A DNA stretch of 64,000 bases from positions 2,294,001 through 2,358,000 of the forward strand of contig JAPFFF010000003.1 in assembly GCA_039105265.1 (NCBI GenBank), read 5' to 3'. The position numbers and the translations under genes were made by a program. A model generated the notes under the pieces. That model was not told the DNA's origin, did not search any database, and saw only the letters and a list, made by a program, of their open reading frames with translations. Source of the DNA: Tritrichomonas musculus. Its lineage: Eukaryota; Parabasalia; Tritrichomonadida; Tritrichomonadidae. Of this stretch, positions 42,494 through 55,868 are shown one piece after another (positions within the stretch are counted from its first letter, which is position 1; each line of letters starts with the position of its first letter).

Positions 42494-45061
42494 TTAGTAA
42501 CCAGCATCGTCTTCATCTTCATCATCATCGCCAACATTTCCAAAACTCCAAGCTCCTTTTCTTTCAGCTCTTGCGGCATTTTCAGTTTCATAGAAATCGT
42601 CAAAAATCTTATCGAATGGAGGATCAACTTCATCTGAATAGGTTCTAGCATAACCATTAGCAAGAAGCTGAGTGTTCAAAGAGCCTGATGTAATTTCTTG
42701 GCTATCTGTAAGAAGAACGAAAGGAAGATCATATTCATAAACAAGGTGTGCGTAAAGAGTGGCAGCTTCACAATTACTGTAAATGAAATCGATAACATTG
42801 TTATTGAATTGGTCATCGATTTTGAAAGCTTTGAGGCCAGCAAGTGCAACCATTGCAGCTTGAGGAGGTATTTTAACTAATTGAGGAGGAAGAGCGCGTA
42901 AGTCTTTAATAGGAATTTCATCTTCAATTCCCATATCAATAAAATCAAGTTGAACAGTATGTTTATTATCATTAACTTGATTAACTTTAGCGCGATAGAT
43001 TTTATTTTCGAAAATTGCTGCAACAAGGTCACCTTTCATAACTTTTCCTACAGGTTGTGTTGCTACTTTAAATCCATCATTAATTGAATTCAAAACTTGG
43101 CTTTGAACTTGAATACAAACAGTAACTGGATCATAAACGTTAACAATTGTTACTTTATAAGCATTTCCTGGTTCAATAAGTTTGTTACCAATAGAACTAT
43201 CACTCCATACACCAATCCTCTGCTCTTGGGCTGTTTTCTGTGCTTCTTCAAGTTCGCGAGAATAAGGGCACTTTGAAGAAAATCGTGAATTTAATTTTGT
43301 AAATCCATGTGATAAAAGTTCTCCTTCAATTGAGGTTGAAGTATTTTTAGGAGTATTTGCATTGACAACACGAGCGTTTCCAATGAAAAGACCAACCTTA
43401 TCTACGTCGAAAACCTGAAGTTCAATGTCTCTTTGAAGGAAGTTTGCATTGCAATATTCTAAAGCCTCATATCCAAGACGTTCTGATGAATCGCATGGAT
43501 CAATTCCCTGGAGATTGACTCGGATTATGCATTTTGCGCTTGGTATTAAAGCGACAAACCTTGTTGCTGAAACAAAATATTCAATAACAGCTTTATTCAC
43601 TTTATTGTTGATATAGTGAAGGAATGGAACTGACTTTTGTCGAGTATGTTTGTTAGAAAGATCGTTTAATTGAACATTAACTTGTTGTTGAGCTTGTCCT
43701 GGAGCTAATGAATGGATTCCTAATTTCTTTGCCTTAGCATCCTTTTCAGCAGCCATCATTGAGTCAATCCTTTCGGATGGATTTTGATTTTTAGCAACAA
43801 AAACGTTGCATAAACCAGCTGCTGCAAGACTTTCATTAACACAAGTGTTTCCAACATAAATGGTTGCATATTTTCTATCATCAACATTGTAATCAATCAT
43901 GCATTGAACTTGGCGGCCAACAAGCATTTTTCTAAGTGTTTCTCTAGCTTCTAAACCAAATGGTTCTGATGCTGTTGATGGATTGAACTTTGGAACACGG
44001 CAACCACTCAAAAAGAGAAGTTGTATTCCTCCAGTACCTGCATCAACTTCAACGCTTGAAGATCCTTTTATTGATGTAACACGTCCATCACAACGAACTG
44101 TAGCCAGTTTCTTGACATCAAAATTCTTCCAAAGGTTCTTCTTAGCTTCTTTTGCGCGGGATTCTGCTTGCCTTAATTCACCTGAATTAGGAATCATAGA
44201 TGCAGTTTGATTGTTCATTTGGGCAAGGCCTTCATTGAGGAGGAAGATTGAAATATCACCATTTGGATGAAGAACACGCCCTGAAAAGAAGCCGTTAGTT
44301 TCATTGTAAGCAAAAACTTCAACTTTAACGTTTCTTTGAAGAATTCGAGTTTCACAGAATTGTTTAGCTTCAAGACCAAATGGTTCTGGTGAGTCTCTGC
44401 GAGCTCCTGGAGTTCTAACGCCAGCAAGTTGAAGTCGAATATTTTCAAAGTTAGGTAAAAGGAAGACGCCAAATGATGATCCGCTGATAACAGTATCAAT
44501 AATTGCATCAAATGTTTTTTGTTTAATTAATTTGTTTGGATCGTATTCAACTGGTAATGAACGAACAAAGCCTGGTTGTTCTGACCAGATTCCAATTTTA
44601 GCTTCTTTTGCTGCTTCAAGTGTTTCGGTAAGGATATTTTTATACTCTTCTATTTCTGGATCAATTTGATTATTTTCTTTTGCACTGCCTGCAAGTTGGC
44701 GTATTCTAACATTTGCATAACCAGCTTCTACTATTGCTCGTCCAAGATCCTGGTTATTATTATCAAAAAGTTCAACGCGTGCGTAAGAAAGAGGAATTGG
44801 ACCATAAATTGGATTTGATTTCTTGTTTTGTGTTGTTCTGATATTCTTCAATATTACACGTTTGCTTAATGCAAGTTTTTTGACAAATTCAAATGCGTTC
44901 CATCCATTAGGTTCGTCTTTTTGGCGGCCATCATAAGTTCCTAAATGAGGAGCCTGAATATAATCAATACATATTGCTTGCATTGTGTTTTCACGAGAAT
45001 CAATTACCTTTACGGCAAGAGTATCGCCAGAGAGAATTGCATAAACGATTCCACGAGACAT
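42494..45061 (-). CDS. SND1: Tudor-SN (SND1/p100)
   Basis: An 855-residue protein from the ATG at 45061 (MSRGIVYAILSGDTLAVKVI); an upstream in-frame TTG is not used. Four staphylococcal-nuclease-like (OB) domains are followed by a Tudor domain interrupted into a fifth SN fold. SN repeats show the pattern RLAGVRTPG, then EPFGLEAKQFCETRILQRNV, twice more EPFGLEARETLRKMLVGR and LGYEALEYCNANFLQRDIEL. The Tudor part is at about 667-720 (GDLVAAIFENKIYRAKVNQV, then FIDMG). The C terminus is acidic (DDDEDEDDAGY). Tudor-SN is a conserved RNA-binding protein of splicing, RNA granules and small-RNA pathways. Confidence 0.95.
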   Translation of the reverse strand: MSRGIVYAILSGDTLAVKVIDSRENTMQAICIDYIQAPHLGTYDGRQKDEPNGWNAFEFVKKLALSKRVILKNIRTTQNKKSNPIYGPIPLSYARVELFDNNNQDLGRAIVEAGYANVRIRQLAGSAKENNQIDPEIEEYKNILTETLEAAKEAKIGIWSEQPGFVRSLPVEYDPNKLIKQKTFDAIIDTVISGSSFGVFLLPNFENIRLQLAGVRTPGARRDSPEPFGLEAKQFCETRILQRNVKVEVFAYNETNGFFSGRVLHPNGDISIFLLNEGLAQMNNQTASMIPNSGELRQAESRAKEAKKNLWKNFDVKKLATVRCDGRVTSIKGSSSVEVDAGTGGIQLLFLSGCRVPKFNPSTASEPFGLEARETLRKMLVGRQVQCMIDYNVDDRKYATIYVGNTCVNESLAAAGLCNVFVAKNQNPSERIDSMMAAEKDAKAKKLGIHSLAPGQAQQQVNVQLNDLSNKHTRQKSVPFLHYINNKVNKAVIEYFVSATRFVALIPSAKCIIRVNLQGIDPCDSSERLGYEALEYCNANFLQRDIELQVFDVDKVGLFIGNARVVNANTPKNTSTSIEGELLSHGFTKLNSRFSSKCPYSRELEEAQKTAQEQRIGVWSDSSIGNKLIEPGNAYKVTIVNVYDPVTVCIQVQSQVLNSINDGFKVATQPVGKVMKGDLVAAIFENKIYRAKVNQVNDNKHTVQLDFIDMGIEDEIPIKDLRALPPQLVKIPPQAAMVALAGLKAFKIDDQFNNNVIDFIYSNCEAATLYAHLVYEYDLPFVLLTDSQEITSGSLNTQLLANGYARTYSDEVDPPFDKIFDDFYETENAARAERKGAWSFGNVGDDDEDEDDAGY

Positions 45062-47181
45062 AATGTTGATCAATAAAAAATTTTTCAACTGACCGGCCAA
45101 ATACAGAATAGAGGTGGAAAAAAATTTTTTTTTTTCCCCATATTAAAAACAATATATATTAAAATATAATAATATGTTTTCTATTAATAAAAAAGCAAAA
45201 ATTGTTTACTTAAATTATTTTGGTTTCCAAGATATACATATTTTTTAAAAAAAAACGAAAAAAATAAAATAGATATATCTTGATTTAAAATAATCATATT
45301 AATTATATTATCATATATATCATTTTATAAATGTATATTTAATTTAATTTAAAAATATTTTTTAGGAATACCAATTGAAATATATTGAAATAAAAAACAG
45401 AGAAATCCAAAAAGTTTAATTTAGTCAAAACTTGATCATTTTTTCACCCAAGCTAAATATATTATGTAATATTATCTTATATTTATTATTATATATATTT
45501 ACAAATTTTTAATTAAAAATAATGATATAAATAAAAAGATATTCATGATTTATTTTACGAAATTTTCAAATAATGACAAAAAAAAAAAGTAAAGACTGCA
45601 CCATAACTTCCTATTTATCTAAGATCGGAAAATTTATATATTATTTATGATTAGTATATCATTCAATAATCTTTTTTAAATGATAAGATTTTATTTTGTC
45701 ATTCAAAGTTTATTCACTAATGACAGTTTTTAAAAGCTTCTATAAAATACGAGTAATCCATTGATATAACATATTTGTATTGTTTTTTATAGATTTTTTG
45801 TTTTTTATGTTATAAAATAACAAATATTTTCTTTTTTATTTTCCAAATAAATTGTATTAAGTAAAGATAAAATCGTTTTTTTCATATTTTTCCAAAAAGT
45901 AGTGTTTTTTATATATTTTTGAATACATCTACAAATCTCAGCTGTCAAAAATAAATTAAGATCGATAAATCAAATTTATTATGTTTATAAAATATCTATT
46001 CATGGAACATATTTAATTTCGACTGCTGAATTTTTAGATATTAACAAAAAAAAAAAATCCCAATTGCAAATTCTCAGAAAAAATGAGTAGTTTACATTTT
46101 TTTGAATAAAATTTAACATTTTTTTTAATATGAGTGAACTAAGTAGAAGCGCGCTTAAACTCAAATGAATTGAGCATGAAATAGATGAAAAACAATCAGA
46201 ATTGAATTTAATGAACACACCTAACCATCAGAATGCTTTTTGAATCAAAACCAAAATTCTTTTAATGAAATCATTGACCAAAACACAAATTTAACTGAAC
46301 AATATCTGATTCTTGGAGATATTATCAAAAATGTTGCAAATTTCACAAAAAAGAAACAAAAGAAATCAAGCATGAAATTGAATTGGATAAATTTTTCAAT
46401 TTTTTCCATCAATTTTACAAAAGAACACCAGAATTTTGTGATCTGCAAAATATTATTGATATAATTGACAATTGCGATATTAATTGCCCGGAAGTCCCCG
46501 TTTCTGATGATATTGAAGATTATTATATTTGGCTTTCAAACAATTTTTCAAAATATGAGTTCTTGTTAAGTTCAAAAATACCAGAAATATTAAGTTCACC
46601 AAATCTTTAATTCAGTAAAAATGATATATCTATATTTATAAATATAGATATTTATAGCGATTTTTATTCTGATTAAAATTGAATGAACGCATTGAAAATT
46701 TGAATGACCCAAACTTTGTAAATCAATTTTATCTATTTCTAAATAACTATCTACAGAATAAATTATTTTTAATTTTAGTACTAACTATACTAATTTAAAT
46801 TATAATGATAAATTTAGCTTGGGTGATTCATACACCTTTATTCCAAAAACATATCAAAATATCATAAGATGGTTTTATGATAAAAGGCTGATATTTATTA
46901 TATAGATGTTTTGCTTATATTTATATAAAATGGAATCAAACAAATCCATTTTGCTTTGTTTTTTGTCATTTTAGCGGAGATAAAAAAGTTCGATTTTCTC
47001 AAAAACTGTCAGTCGAAAATCAATAACTTACCTATAATTCTAGTTCACTATTGATGATAAGCATATCCTATAAGTTTTATTAAATTTGACAGCTGATAAA
47101 TTTTTTTTTCCACCTTTTACAGAATTTCTGTCAGTTAACTGACATTGATCTCAAATTTTAAGATAAATTGATTTAATATAT
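45062..47181. other. AT-rich region, one doubtful ORF pair
   Basis: About 2.1 kb after the Tudor-SN start. Two overlapping short ORFs (46240-46464 and 46383-46610) lie in different frames; the second reads CDINCPEVPVSDDIEDYYIW, which looks protein-like, but no continuous gene can be defined. It might be a relic. No repeat or RNA recognised. Confidence 0.35.
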
Positions 47182-48725
47182 TCACTCAATTTCCTTGGGT
47201 TCAAAAACCCAAAAACCGCAATTTTTGTTTTTGTGGTGGGTTTTTATTTTAGATATTATATGTAAGTCGGTTGGCCTCTATATATCATATAAATCCAACA
47301 AAAACTAAAATTGTAAAAAAAATTATATCGAAATTATTTCATATTTTAACAATACATTTTTAACACTTTATATTTTGCAGCATTAAATATTTATATATAA
47401 TTTTAAAAAATATCACGCGCTCACGGTAAAATAATTAAGATATCTTTGTTTTTGTTATTTTCATTAAAAATCTTGGGTTTTGATATAACTATTTATTTGC
47501 ATAATGAGTTTTATATTTTTTCAAATGTAAATTTTAATTACTAGCAAGACCATATTTATATTCTTTCATTTTTTGATTTGATTTTATAGATATTTTGCAA
47601 ATATAAAATTTATATTTTATGAGACCACTATCAAAATTTAAAATATTTCAGGGAAATCAATGAGTTATCACAAAATTATTTTCAGATAAAAATTTTAACT
47701 GAGCTTTTTTTTGTATTTATTTTTATAGATATAAAACATATTAGGGATTAATTTTAGAATAGTTGTACTTTTGAGAGAGTAATTCAATTTTTTCATCACA
47801 ATATTTGGTGGGCCAAAATGGTATGAACAAAAAACGAATAAATTGAGAGAAGTATTGTAAAATTGATAATATCAAAATCTTTAATATATTATGTTTATTT
47901 CGATAAGTATTTAAAAAAGCTCTATTTTAATAAACCATATAAATATAATACGTATTATTTTACCAAAGTTTTTAGGTATTACTTTTTTATCTTTGTAAAA
48001 AATGAATATATGATTTTCAACTCATATCATTTGCAAATAAGTAAAATTTGGTACGCAAAATAGTCTTTTAACACGATAAATACGTTAAAAACAAGTAGTA
48101 AAAGATGATTGAATAGCTTTTCAAAACTGAAAATTTGTTCCATCTTTTGTAGAGCAATGCTTATAAAATAACCAATTATACAAAGGTGAAAGCTTGTAGA
48201 TTACATCATATTGCTGCTTGCTTTTTCAAATTTTGAATCTTTTTAGAGTTATGAAATAACTGGGATTGTACTCATTTGTGGCGATTCTTAGCAGTGCAAT
48301 CTTTCTTAATAATACCGCCACTTGATAATAATTTGCATTTTCATGCATAATTTATCGAATTTCCTTTGTTTTTGATGAAAAATATATTCATTATTTTCTC
48401 ATTAAAATTGTCATAAACCATTGAATTTAGTTTTTTGGGTTAATTTTAGGCTTAAAAATGTTTGATAATATCTCAAAACGTACCGTTAGAAAATTTAATA
48501 TTTTAATAAATGTATTAAATAAATATATCATTAATAATAAATAAATATTCTATATATGCAAGTAGTCGGAGGTCAAAGAGATAAAATATTAAGTCTAAAT
48601 CATTTTTTAAAGATTTGGATTTGACTTGGTTTGTTTGGGTTTCGTTTCTTTTGGGATTACCTAATTTCTTCGACCCAAACCCACAAAAATCTGACATTTT
48701 TTTGGGTTTCTAAGAAATTGAGTGA
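47182..48725. mobile_element. Inverted-repeat element, about 1.5 kb
   Basis: TCACTCAATTTC at 47182-47193 returns inverted at 48714-48725. Further inward AAACCCAAAAA and GTTTTTGTGGTGGGTTT on the left have looser inverse matches on the right (CCCAAACCCACAAAAATC). No ORF over 70 codons. The ends are short, so this call is tentative. Confidence 0.4.
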
Positions 48726-48940
48726 TTCAAAAACAGGAAAGATTTTATATTTTATCATTTCCGATAATATAATGATTAATAATTTTGATTAAAAAGCTTT
48801 TTCAAGAAGGTCTTTAGCGATATAAAAACAAAAGATATGATATGATATGGGTGATGCAAAGATAAAAATACGTTTTACGTTTTTTGAAAATTTATGAATA
48901 TCTCTTTTTCTATTTAATATAATTAAATAAATTCCATATA

Positions 48941-49260
48941 ACGTGCTTTCAATAGACCCGGAGCATTTCAGTAGACCCGGAGCACTAAATTTTATTATTA
49001 TTATTTTTCATACAATTTAATTATTATATTTAATATTTGATGATAAATTATATAAAAATTATTATTTTACATTATAATTTTTGTTAAATATTATTTGCTT
49101 TACTTTTTTGATTTGGATATATTTGTAAAATAGTGAAAAATAAAAAAATTCTGATCGAAATATTTCTGATCATATTTGGTTTTCTTTTTTATAAAAAAAC
49201 GATCAAATCATGGCCAGTTTATGCTAAATTGACCTTGCTCCGGGTCTACTGAAAGCACGT
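48941..49260. mobile_element. MITE with ~25-bp TIR and TA duplication
   Basis: ACGTGCTTTCAATAGACCCG on the left and its inverse on the right (one mismatch), continuing GAGCA. TA flanks both sides (48939-48940 and 49261-49262), fitting a Tc1/mariner-type target. The left end repeats part of its TIR once (AGTAGACCCGGAGCAC). 320 bp, no transposase. Confidence 0.75.
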
Positions 49261-50382
49261 TAGAACTTTTTATATTTTTAATAAAGGGTGCAGTTTGAAC
49301 ACATTTTTCTTACCGAATATTAAATCATCATTTTTTCTATTTATATGATTTTATTTATAAAAGTATATTTATTTATTATACATTACTAAAAGTATGAAAT
49401 AATTAATTATAATTGAAATAATAATAAATTAAAAATTGAATCAATATTAGATTTTTCAATGAAATAAAATTCAAATTTATTGAAAAAAAAATTCAATTAA
49501 ATTGGAAAATAATTGATATTTCTCTTTAATTTATGAGAATTAACTTAAAAATAATAATTTTATATAATATATAAAGATCACAATAATTTATTTTCCAATA
49601 TAAAATTAAAAAAACAAATTAATGATTTTTCGCTTTAATAATTCTGAAAAAATAAAAATGATTTTAAGGGAATTTTTGAGTTGCACAAATATATATATAT
49701 GTTTAAATATGTATATATGCTATCAAAATTAATCTAAATAAATCACAGATTGAAAAAACCATTTTTATCTTTTTTAGATAAAAATGATCAAAAATGATAT
49801 TAGACAACTATAATATTTTTATTATTTTTTCAAAAAATTGTTCTATCAGATTTTTAAACAACTCATATAATAACTATAGAAAGATAATTGCAGCTCATTG
49901 TTAAAAATCTAATGTGTACATATTTTTTTAAAATGCTCGAAAAATCATATACTTTTCAGATCTATGTAGTCGTTCAATTATAATCCAAGATCTATTTCAT
50001 TATTTTTTTTCTGAATATATATATAGATATCTATAACTTGATAGAACGATTTCTAGCATTTTTTGAATTCACATAAAATCGATCTGAATATTATAAGTGT
50101 CACGTTGTCATATTATACATCAGTATTTTTTTTTTTTAGTTTTGGAAAGATGTTGTTCACACAAGTGTATTAGTTTCAATGAACAAAAAAGAGAAAAAAA
50201 CTGAAAAACTGCATTTTGCAGTCCAAAAAAGTAAACTTTTTCAATGAAATTTTTACTCAAAAACATAATTTTTTATCAGTAGCTTTAGTTAAAAATTGCC
50301 ATGGATATAGCCAAGGAGTAATTAAATAATAAAATATCATTGGCAAACTAAGTTTGCATTTGAAATCAAGATTTTGAAATAG
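49261..50382. other. Gene-free AT-rich DNA
   Basis: Between two MITEs. A TATATATA run near 49690. No gene or RNA recognised. Confidence 0.45.
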
Positions 50383-51285
50383 ATATAGGTCATTCAATAA
50401 GTTCGTAACTGGCACTTTTTTCCACATATAGATATGATATAAAATATTTATTTATTTATATATAAGCATTTCATCAATATCTATACATTTATTATTTTCG
50501 ATTTTTGTTTAATTTATTATTCAGTACTTTTAAGAGATTTTTTTCAATTTAAGGCTGAAAAATGATTATTGAATTTTTGTGGTATTTACTCAATGCATGA
50601 AATACTTTTCATTTATCCGAATATTGATATAGGTAATATGCATACACTATTATTATAATTAATTATAAAATTGATAAATCATTAACCAATGGTTTTGAAA
50701 ATATCTAAATAAAAATGTTTCAATAAAAAAATTCAATGATTTTGACCTTTTTTGGCTATTTTTTTTCAAAAATTTGAATATATATATACATTTGGAAATA
50801 TATAACAATTACTTTTCATTGATTTTTTATATACATATATATTAAATCAATGTCTTATTAATTAATATATTTTTTTTTATGAATCTTTTGAATAGGGCTT
50901 CAAACCATAGATTCTTTTGAAAAAGTAAGGCTTAACGTACTTTAACGGATCATAACGTATGCATATTGAGCCATATATAATTTTTAGGTTTGGATAAACA
51001 TAATTTGGCATGTTTCCAAAAATATATCAATTTGACAATTTTTTTTATCATTCATATGATTTGAACTAAATATTTTTATAACTCCTTTGATATTCCAAAA
51101 AATGAAAATTTAAAAGTAATAAATTTTAAACTCACAACAACTCAGTGAATATTAGTTATAATAGCAAACTATTTTAGCAAATTATAGAGTATCGTTCATA
51201 TATTATAATTATTATATTTATTATTTGAATAATCATTTCTACTTTCTAAAAAGTAGAAGTTACGAACTTATTGAATGGCCTATAT
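50383..51285. mobile_element. Mariner-type MITE, 27-bp TIR
   Basis: ATATAGGTCATTCAATAAGT then TCGTAAC at 50383-50409 is inverted at 51259-51285 with one mismatch. The ends sit in TATA, so the target is probably TA. 0.9 kb, AT-rich interior, no readable transposase. The end resembles mariner tips (GGT..CAATAAGTTCG), by family knowledge. Confidence 0.75.
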
Positions 51286-51933
51286 CATTGAACCAAAAAC
51301 GTCTGTATTTTTCATTTTAAAATCACATTGGAGTCTAAAGTATATTCGATCTCTTCAAATCTGTATTTTTTGATTTCCATATATAGAAAAAGGAAACTTT
51401 TTAAAAAATGGTGCTATTTTTTAAAAAAGAAAACGGTCAAATGTTATTTATCTTCGTTTTAAGGATAAAGTTTCTTAATTATTTAACAAACTAAATGGAA
51501 AAATTGTACAGAAATATATTTATCAAATTTTCATAAATTAGTAACAGTTTTTTATTAGAATATTTTTATTTATTTCGTGTTAAATAGCTATTCAAATTTT
51601 TCAATTCTGAATTTATAATAAAAAATTTTAATTTTATTTTAATTTTTTTTCCGGGGTTATTGTTCCGGGTTTATTATTCAGGGGTTATTATTCAGGGCAT
51701 ATTGTCCGGGTTGGTTGTTCTTGCAAAATATTCAATATCAATTTATTTATCAATAAAATTATTAATTCATTGTAGAAAAAAATTATAACTTTTTTTTTTT
51801 TAAAAAAAAGAAAATAACATTTTTATGAATTGTATCATTTTTTTAAATAAGAAATTTATATTTTTAACTAATTTAAAAATTAAAGAAAAAGTTGTTTTTT
51901 CTTTCAATTCAATAATTTTAATTTTTATTTGGA

Positions 51934-54107
51934 TTAAGGGCAAAGTTGGCTTTGCCAAAAATTCAATAATAATTCAAAAAAATGAATAAAAATCTTTTTT
52001 TTTTTGTGAGAGTACTGAAATTATTTTTGAAGTATTCAATTTTTTCTTACACGAAAAAAAAAGATCGAAGATTTCTGATGAATCAAAAAAAAACTACGAC
52101 TTCTTTCTTGTGGCGAATGAATAAGATTATTCAGTATATTTTTTTTATACATATAAAATTACAAAGAATAAAATAAAAAAAATATCAATATACGTATAGT
52201 TGGCTCTTCTATAAGTTAATTTTTTATTTAAAAGAATGATATAACTAGAAAGTATATAAGTTATATAATAATATTTATAATTTTTTGTTGATGTATCTTT
52301 GCTTTTTAATCATCCACGACTATTTTTTCCCAAGCATTTAAAAAAACAACTTTCTGTCTGATCGCTTTATGGGAAATCAATTGAAATATATTATTTATGA
52401 GACTAATATAAAGCTATATTTTGTATAATCACTTTGATATAATGATTATTTATCGAGGAAAATTGAATTGAAGTTAGTATCATGAAATTTTTCTGAGAGG
52501 TGAGTTGGCTCTTCTCTCAAAATTTTTAAAAAATAAAAGTAGAAAAGATTTTGTTCGCTAAGAATGGCATAAATATGTCATCGATATATTAGTATATTTT
52601 TTTTCGAATTAATAAACGCGGATGCCAGGAAAAAAAAAAAAAGATCATCGAAGATTTAAAAACATTTCTTGTGGGAAAATAACTTGTATTGAATTTGAGC
52701 ATGTTGAATATCTGAATAATATCATAAATCACGGGAAAATAAAAAATTAATGGTAAAGACTGCGTCTTTCCAAAATAATTTTTAATAATTTTTGAGTTAT
52801 ATGGTTCTCAAAAAGTTTTATTGAATTATATTAGATTATTAATTGTGGAAAGTTAAATGATTTATATTTTTATGGTATTTACTCCTGGTTTATCTAATAA
52901 AACATTAAAAACTTCTTTTTTATTGAATTTTCTCTTTTTGAAATGAAAAAAATCAAAATATTAATTATTTTCACTTTTTGTGATAAAAATTTTAATTTAT
53001 TCAAATAATTTTATTTTTTCAGAGTAATGTTATATTTTCTGTTTTTAATTTATTTTTTTGGTATTTAAAAAGTTTAACTCAAATCAATTTTTAAAGTATT
53101 ATAGTTTTTATAAATTCCTATTTTTTTCTTTTATTTATTATTTAATGTCATTTATAAAGATGTTTTAAATTATATAAAGTTGATTTAATTTGAAAAAAAA
53201 GTCAATTTTAAATTGAAATATCTTTATTAAATAATAATAGAGTTATAAATAAAACCTAAAACTAAAAAAATAGAATATAATATTTCTCAATGAGCACTTT
53301 TAAAATTATACTCAAAATTTAATAATTTTTTTAACATCTAATTTACTAAAAATGATATTTTTTTTCAATTACAAATTGGACGTATTGATACAAAAAGTTC
53401 TTAATCAACCGATTATCATCAGAAAATATCTTTATAATGAATAGATAAGACTTCTCTTAAACTGCCATCTTAAGAAAATTCATAAGACTTCTCTTAAAAT
53501 CAATACCAGACATTTCACACAGATGACAGGCTCCTTTTTCATTCTATAATATGAGAAATTTTAATTTTCAAAAATAGAATATTTTAATTCATACGCTTTG
53601 ATAATTTTTTTATCAAAATGGTCAATAATTTTCATTTTCCAAACTAATTCAAGTTGGATCTATCAACTTTTTATAATCAATTGTGATAGAAAATTATTTG
53701 AAAAATTGCATTTCCAGAAAAAAATCATTTAAAAAAATATAGTTGCTTGATTAATATGCATATAAATGATTAGTTTTACTTAATAAGCTTTTTTTAAAAA
53801 AAATTAAAAAACAATCAAAAAATTTGAGAGAATAGCAAAAAATACTCAATTATTTGAAAGCATAGAAAAATACAAATATGAATAAAATTAAATATATCAA
53901 TATATTGATAATGCTCAAATTATTGGTATACACACTTAATTATTTCAAATAATAAACATTCAAAAATAGTATAAATATGAAAATTTAATATTTATATATC
54001 GCAATATGAACGTTTATCTTTTAAACACCAAATTTGTATAGAAAAAAAAAATATTCAATTTTTTTTTGGTTTCTCAAAAAATGATCGTCAGCCAACTTTG
54101 CCCTTAA
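51934..54107. mobile_element. 2.17-kb TTAA-ended element
   Basis: TTAAGGGCAAAGTTGGCT at 51934-51951 is perfectly inverted at 54090-54107. With the outermost TTAA taken as target duplication, the TIR starts GGGCAAAG. The word AGTTGGCTCTTCT recurs inside near 52199 and 52502, as subterminal repeats would. It holds only short ORFs: 51982-52176 and a 42-codon ORF at 52622 (MPGKKKKDHRRF, then CGKITCIEF). piggyBac-like non-autonomous element is the best guess. Confidence 0.65.
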
Positions 54108-55486
54108 ATAATATTATCATATTACCAATTATATATTTATATTATAAAAAATATTATAAATAATATATTCTTATATTGTCATGATATGGGTGGGACACTC
54201 TTTTTTTGACCTCAAAAAGTTTCAAAATCTCTTCGAATTTTAGGTTTTATTTGGTGATTTTTATAAATTTTCTTACCCATTTAATAATCTTTAAATTGGT
54301 CATTGAAACCAATCAAAAAACTTAATATTCATCGAGTTTTTTTTGACTTCACATACTAATAGATCTCTCTTCGTAAGAGATATCCTTCAAAACTACTAAT
54401 ACTATTTGATTTTATACATATGCATTATACATTATAAAACATAAATATTTATAATTACTTTGTAGTTAGTCCAAAAAAGTTAATATAATAATTATTTTTA
54501 AGTTTTTTCGATACATGATCTTTTCTAACTTTTTATTTTGTAATATTCGATTTCTTCTTTTAATGCTCAATAAAATGATATATTTTGTTTGAACATAACT
54601 TCAAAGATAAAGTTTAGTTTGAAAAATGAATTCAAAAAGTTGAATTAATAAACGGAATGATTCAATTTTCGGCGGTTAGAAAATTAATTTTAAACGATCA
54701 AACTCAATATTTTTGCTTTAAAATATATTATAAGAATAGGGAATATTATTTAAAATGAGGTTCCGCCATTTATAAAATCAAAAAATTCAAAATGACCATT
54801 TTTTACCCAAATTATTTTTTATGGAAAATAAAATGCGATTATCTAATTCACCTTTGATGATTTTGATTTTTTAAATAGTAAATTATATGTAGCTATTAAA
54901 AATCTATCTAAATATAAAATAACTGGAAAAAGTCTTGGATAGCTTACACATGTCATGATATATTCCATTTTGATTGAGAAAAAAATAGTTAAACTGCACC
55001 CTTAAATAATTTTAAACAATAATTCATTGAGCTATTCAAACTTGTATTCCTCCAGTTTCTTGAAATAATATATTTTTTTTAATTTTAAAAGAACTAATAT
55101 TTCAGTAATTCTTTCCTTAAATAATTTATTATTGACATTTATATAATATATAATTTATATAAACACTGAAAAATGAATAATATATGCAAATAATATTATT
55201 AATAAGAAGGTTTATATATGATATAAAATCATAATGTCTTTCACAAAAAGTTATATAATTCTGATAATAAAATAAATATCATAAAAAGTTTTATATTATT
55301 ATTTCTTTTTGTATCTCATGAAATATTAGAAATATACTAAATATATTTTTAAATATAAATTAATAAATGAATATAAATTTATATATATATATATAAATAA
55401 GTTATATAATCTTTTTTTAAAGAGATTTTCTTAATAATTATTTTGAAAATCAGATTTTTTTGAGATCTAAATATAAAAATAATTAC
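54108..55486. other. Gene-free AT-rich DNA
   Basis: About 1.4 kb between inverted-repeat elements. Only short ORFs; nothing recognised apart from the TTAA-type end near 54991. Confidence 0.45.
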
Positions 55487-55868
55487 TACAGCATTTTTCA
55501 GCTCACCTTGCAGTATAGAAAATTGAGTGAAATTCGTTGCAGTTTGATTCAAAATTGAGCTGTTTATTTTGATTATTTTGGGATTTGAATGTTGTAAAAT
55601 TCCCTAAAAAATCTATCTTGATAAATAAAAGTTTATTTCATAATATTTATTTAAAATTAGAATTAACACACAAATAAAAGTATATTTCATGATATAGCAA
55701 GGATTTATTTAATTTATAAAATGAAATAAATATATTTGAAAAAAAAAACAATTTTTCTTTTATCTACGAAAACACCAAATAATCAAAATAATCGGCTCAA
55801 TTTTGACTTAAACCATAACGAAATCCCCACAATTTTCTATACTGCAAGGTTAGATGAAAAACGCTGTA
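55487..55868. mobile_element. Tc1-like MITE with ~100-bp imperfect TIR
   Basis: TACAGCATTTTTCAGCTCAC on the left and its inverse on the right; the match continues for roughly 100 bases (CTTGCAGTATAGAAAATT perfect; later CAAAATTGAGC and ATTATTTTGATTATTT). Ends start TACAG, as in Tc1 elements with TA target. 382 bp, non-coding. Confidence 0.75.

Larger units (their letters stand above)
49280..55005. mobile_element. Possible 5.7-kb TTAA-ended composite element
   Basis: AAGGGTGCAGTTT near 49285 is the inverse of AAACTGCACCCTT near 54991; the next 15 bases also match loosely. The right junction shows TTAA, the left ATAA. A related end (AAATTGCACCTTAA) is found near 4090. Smaller elements lie inside. 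With ends so short and far apart the pairing may be by chance between two separate copies. Confidence 0.35.

Noticed and set aside
46240-46610. Two overlapping short ORFs as a gene
   Set aside because: They are in different frames, no family is recognised and no splice signals join them; kept only as a note.
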